Positions 6,969 through 8,892 of a DNA stretch of 8,892 bases are shown piece after piece. Source of the stretch: Bacteroidota bacterium (GTDB taxonomy: Bacteria; Bacteroidota; Bacteroidia; Bacteroidales; B39-G9); assembly GCA_003648455.1 (NCBI GenBank), contig QMPG01000116.1, positions 1 through 8,892 on the forward strand, written 5' to 3'. The notes below the pieces were generated by a model. That model worked only from the letters and a program-made list of their open reading frames with translations. It was not told the origin of the DNA and searched no databases. The translations under genes were made by a program, and so were the position numbers. Positions within the stretch are counted from its first letter, which is position 1. Each line of letters begins with the position of its first letter.

Positions 6969-6988
6969 CCCACGATTAAAATCGTGGG
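6969..6988. repeat. REP-like hairpin CCCACGAT/ATCGTGGG
   Basis: An 8-bp perfect stem closes on the loop TAAA. On the plus strand it is followed by CTATTCATATTTTTT, so it could act as a terminator for rightward transcription, but no rightward gene precedes it. The same sequence type looks familiar to me as a dispersed Bacteroidota intergenic repeat. Confidence 0.55.
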
Positions 6989-7000
6989 CTATTCATATTT

Positions 7001-7015
7001 TTTCCTTTCAGGAAA
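7001..7015. repeat. Small hairpin TTTCCT/AGGAAA
   Basis: A 6-bp stem with a TTC loop sits 12 bp after the larger REP-like hairpin, in a T-rich context. It is short enough to be chance on its own, but it is part of a row of palindromes. Confidence 0.3.
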
Positions 7016-7084
7016 TTGTTAATCAAAAAATACATAATTAACTTATTTTTAGTCGATTAATAATCGGATTCAGGTTAATACAAA

Positions 7085-7114
7085 CTTTCAAACGCTTTAC
7101 CAATACAATAAATT
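7085..7114 (-). pseudogene. Degenerate extra copy of the nnr 3' end
   Basis: CTTTCAAACGCTTTACCAATACAATAAATT here matches 7183-7211, the last codons of nnr, with a one-base indel and three substitutions, including 14 identical bases in a row. Read on the minus strand it gives IYCIGKAFESLY then stop, against ISCLGKAFKEI at the end of Nnr. It looks like a leftover of a partial duplication about 97 bp downstream of the real gene end. Confidence 0.5.
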
Positions 7115-7121
7115 CATTTTC

Positions 7122-7154
7122 CGTAATATACAAGGCAATGCCTTGTCTCTACTT
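7122..7154. repeat. Palindromic repeat around CAAGGCAATGCCTTG
   Basis: CAAGGCA (7131-7137) and TGCCTTG (7139-7145) pair around one central base. The symmetry continues imperfectly outwards (GTAATATA on the left against TCTCTAC on the right). It lies 18 bp after the nnr stop codon, so as RNA on the minus strand it would form a hairpin just downstream of nnr and might end or stabilise that transcript. Similar GAGACAAGGC palindromes are widespread intergenic repeats. Confidence 0.5.
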
Positions 7155-7162
7155 CATTAACA

Positions 7163-8686
7163 TTAAACTTTAGACTTTATCTCTTTAAACGCTTTACCAA
7201 GGCAAGAAATTATATCACTTGCTATTAAAGCTTCTTGGCTCATTTCACGGGCAGCAATATCACCTGACAAGCCATGAATAAATACTCCGATTAATGCAGC
7301 TTCTTTTGATGAATACCCTTGAGCCAGCAAAGATAATATAATTCCTGTTAAGACATCACCACTTCCTGCTGTTGCCATACCCGGATTGCCGGTTGAGTTA
7401 AAATATGTTTTTCCGTCAGGGCATGCAAGGGCAGTATTTGCACCTTTTAAAACAAGATAAACATTATATTTTTTTGCAAATTCAACTTGCATTCTATTTC
7501 TTTCAAAATTATTTGTTGATTTACCAACTAATCTTTCAAACTCTTTTGGGTGAGGTGTAAATATGCAATTTGCTGGAATATTATTTAACCACTCTTTATT
7601 TTCAGAAAGAATATTTATTGCATCAGCATCAAAAACAATTGGCACTTTTGAATTTTCGATTAAATTTTTCAAAGCCATTTTCATTGATTTTTTCTTGCCA
7701 ATACCGGGACCAATACCTATAGCATTAAATTTACAAAGCTCTTCATTTTTGCAATAATTTGTTTCAGTCTCATCAATCATTAACATAGCCTCAGGTACTG
7801 CTGTTTGCATTATTTCGTAAGCCGATTGCGGAACATGAACAGTCAACAAACCAACACCTGTTCGCAAACAAGCTTTCGATGATAGAATTGCAGCACCGGT
7901 TTTTTCATAACTTCCTGCAATTAATAAAGCATGACCGTACTTACCTTTATGATCAAACTTATTGCGTGATTTTAAATTAACTTCATTCTTTAAAAAATAG
8001 AAATAGTCTGTTTGTGATTTATTAATAAAACTCTTATCGAGACCAATATCAAGAACCTGCCACTCTCCTACATACTTATCATTTTCAGGAAAAAGAAATG
8101 ACAATTTAGGAAATTGAAAGGTTAATGTATAATCAGCTTTTACAATATTTTGAATATTATTATTAGAGTTATCCTCGCCAAACAAACCCGAAGGTATATC
8201 AACAGAAACAACTTTTGCATTGCTATCATTAATATGATTAACAACTTTTGTGGGAAAGCCGGCTAAGGGTCGAGACAATCCCGAACCAAAAATTCCATCA
8301 ACAATTACACTGTTTGAATTAATACTTGGCAATTGCGAATCTTCTGTTAAAATATTAATTTTTAATTTATTTTCTTTTTCAAATAATTCTTCTAAGCTAC
8401 TATAATTTATATTAAAATTATCTGAAGATTTATTTGTGAATTTTACAATATAAACATTAACTTCATAATTAGCATAAGTCAATAATCGAGCTACAACCAG
8501 AGCATCACCCCCATTATTACCGGGTCCGACAAAGATCTTAAATTCTTTATCATTACTATATTTATTAATTAACCAATCGGCAACTTTTGAGGCTGCTCTC
8601 TCCATCAGGTCAATTGATAAAATCGGTTCATTTTCAACAGTATATTTATCAATTAATTTAACAAACTGTGTTTTGAAAATCTTCAT
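7163..8686 (-). CDS. nnr: Bifunctional NAD(P)HX epimerase / ADP-dependent NAD(P)HX dehydratase
   Basis: This 507-residue protein repairs NADH and NADPH that have been hydrated. The N-terminal YjeF_N domain (about 1-220) interconverts the R and S hydrates, and the C-terminal ribokinase-like domain (about 235-505) dehydrates the S form with ADP (or ATP). The epimerase part shows VGPGNNGGDALVVARLL (53-69), VDGIFGSGLSRPL (129-141) with the K+-site Asp130, and VDIPSGL (162-168). The dehydratase part shows YGHALLIAGS (250-259), GIGPGIG (324-330), FDADAIN (352-358), TPHPKEF (377-383), LKGANT (413-418) and GNPGMATAGSGDVLTGI (433-449), where Asp444 is the expected catalytic base. Both halves are complete and the length is normal for the fused form. 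The start is ATG at 8686. No neighbour is functionally linked, and an obvious promoter box is not visible upstream. Confidence 0.97.
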   Translation of the reverse strand: MKIFKTQFVKLIDKYTVENEPILSIDLMERAASKVADWLINKYSNDKEFKIFVGPGNNGGDALVVARLLTYANYEVNVYIVKFTNKSSDNFNINYSSLEELFEKENKLKINILTEDSQLPSINSNSVIVDGIFGSGLSRPLAGFPTKVVNHINDSNAKVVSVDIPSGLFGEDNSNNNIQNIVKADYTLTFQFPKLSFLFPENDKYVGEWQVLDIGLDKSFINKSQTDYFYFLKNEVNLKSRNKFDHKGKYGHALLIAGSYEKTGAAILSSKACLRTGVGLLTVHVPQSAYEIMQTAVPEAMLMIDETETNYCKNEELCKFNAIGIGPGIGKKKSMKMALKNLIENSKVPIVFDADAINILSENKEWLNNIPANCIFTPHPKEFERLVGKSTNNFERNRMQVEFAKKYNVYLVLKGANTALACPDGKTYFNSTGNPGMATAGSGDVLTGIILSLLAQGYSSKEAALIGVFIHGLSGDIAAREMSQEALIASDIISCLGKAFKEIKSKV

Positions 8687-8817
8687 AATTATTGTCTAAA
8701 AAATTGAATACAAAATTTTATAAATATAAAAATATTAGTTTTTTATTCGTAGTCATAAATATTAGTAAGCTGAGTTCGATATAAGATATTATCACAGCTT
8801 CAATTATTTTTCTTTAG

Positions 8818-8876
8818 AAATTTATCCAAATTTTTGAAGTACTATCGGGATAATTCAAGAAAATTTGGATAAATTT
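8818..8876. repeat. Perfect 17-bp inverted repeat near the right edge
   Basis: AAATTTATCCAAATTTT (8818-8834) is the exact reverse complement of 8860-8876. Inside it, TTGAA and TTCAA (8834-8838 and 8854-8858) allow the stem to continue past a small bulge, leaving a loop of about 15 nt. No U-run follows on either strand, so a standard terminator is not supported. It may be a regulatory palindrome for a gene beginning at 8879, a 3' hairpin of a gene beyond the edge, or a mobile-element end. Confidence 0.6.
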
Positions 8877-8878
8877 AT

Positions 8879-8892
8879 ATGAAAAAGAATTA
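8879..8892 (+). CDS. Possible first codons of a rightward gene
   Basis: ATG AAA AAG AAT (M-K-K-N) begins at 8879 and runs off the window. Met-Lys-Lys is a very common start of exported proteins, and this would be divergent from nnr, but four codons prove nothing. Confidence 0.15.

Larger units (their letters stand above)
6806..7162. other. Intergenic repeat island between nnr and the DUF4831 gene
   Basis: This 357-bp gap has no plausible gene but holds a row of short palindromes: CCGCAGGG/CCCTGCGG (6899-6906 and 6940-6947), CCCACGAT/ATCGTGGG (6969-6976 and 6981-6988), TTTCCT/AGGAAA (7001-7006 and 7010-7015), CGATT/AATCG (7054-7058 and 7062-7066) and CAAGGCA/TGCCTTG (7131-7137 and 7139-7145). 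It also contains a degenerate copy of the nnr 3' end (7085-7114). The palindromes resemble dispersed REP-like repeats of Bacteroidota genomes. Confidence 0.6.

Noticed and set aside
7563..7757. Plus-strand reading frame of 64 codons
   Set aside because: It is antisense to the conserved dehydratase domain of nnr and has no independent support.
1..8892. Defence, prophage or other specialised gene cluster
   Set aside because: Every recognisable gene is metabolic, repair or cell-envelope related; no nuclease, helicase, reverse transcriptase, toxin or integrase motif was seen on either strand.

Overview
The window is AT-rich DNA that looks like a chromosomal segment from a member of the Bacteroidota, probably Bacteroidales. 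The pointers are a C-terminal type IX secretion (T9SS) sorting domain, a DUF4831 lipoprotein (a family I know only from this phylum), an etfB-etfA-acyl-CoA dehydrogenase gene order like that of Porphyromonas and relatives, and Bacteroidota-style -7 promoter boxes (TAnnTTTG) with A-rich rather than Shine-Dalgarno-rich leaders. No rRNA, tRNA, CRISPR array, transposase, integrase or phage gene is visible.

Left part (1-2420, minus strand): a compact energy-metabolism operon transcribed leftwards as etfB, etfA, then an acyl-CoA dehydrogenase cut by the window edge. The dehydrogenase oxidises an acyl-CoA and passes electrons to the EtfAB flavoprotein. EtfB carries the DGDTAQVGP-type loop typical of ETFs related to the electron-bifurcating clostridial kind, so whether this complex bifurcates is worth asking.

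Middle part (2421-5385, plus strand): a 429-bp divergent intergenic region with candidate promoters and a run of 14 T, then two exported proteins. The first is an unrecognised lipoprotein whose signal peptide is plainly encoded but has no ATG/GTG/TTG in front of it. The second is a secreted beta-propeller-like protein with a T9SS type A sorting tail. A strong 13-bp stem-loop separates the two genes.

Right part (5386-8892): a 226-bp intergenic stretch with nested inverted repeats, a leftward DUF4831 lipoprotein gene, a 357-bp island of small REP-like palindromes that includes a degenerate second copy of the 3' end of nnr, and then leftward nnr, a complete bifunctional NAD(P)HX epimerase/dehydratase that repairs hydrated nicotinamide cofactors. 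The right edge holds a perfect 17-bp inverted repeat and perhaps the first codons of a rightward gene.

The genes are mostly ordinary. I do not see a new multi-gene system. The least explained parts are the broken-looking lipoprotein start, the intergenic repeat elements and the EtfB type.
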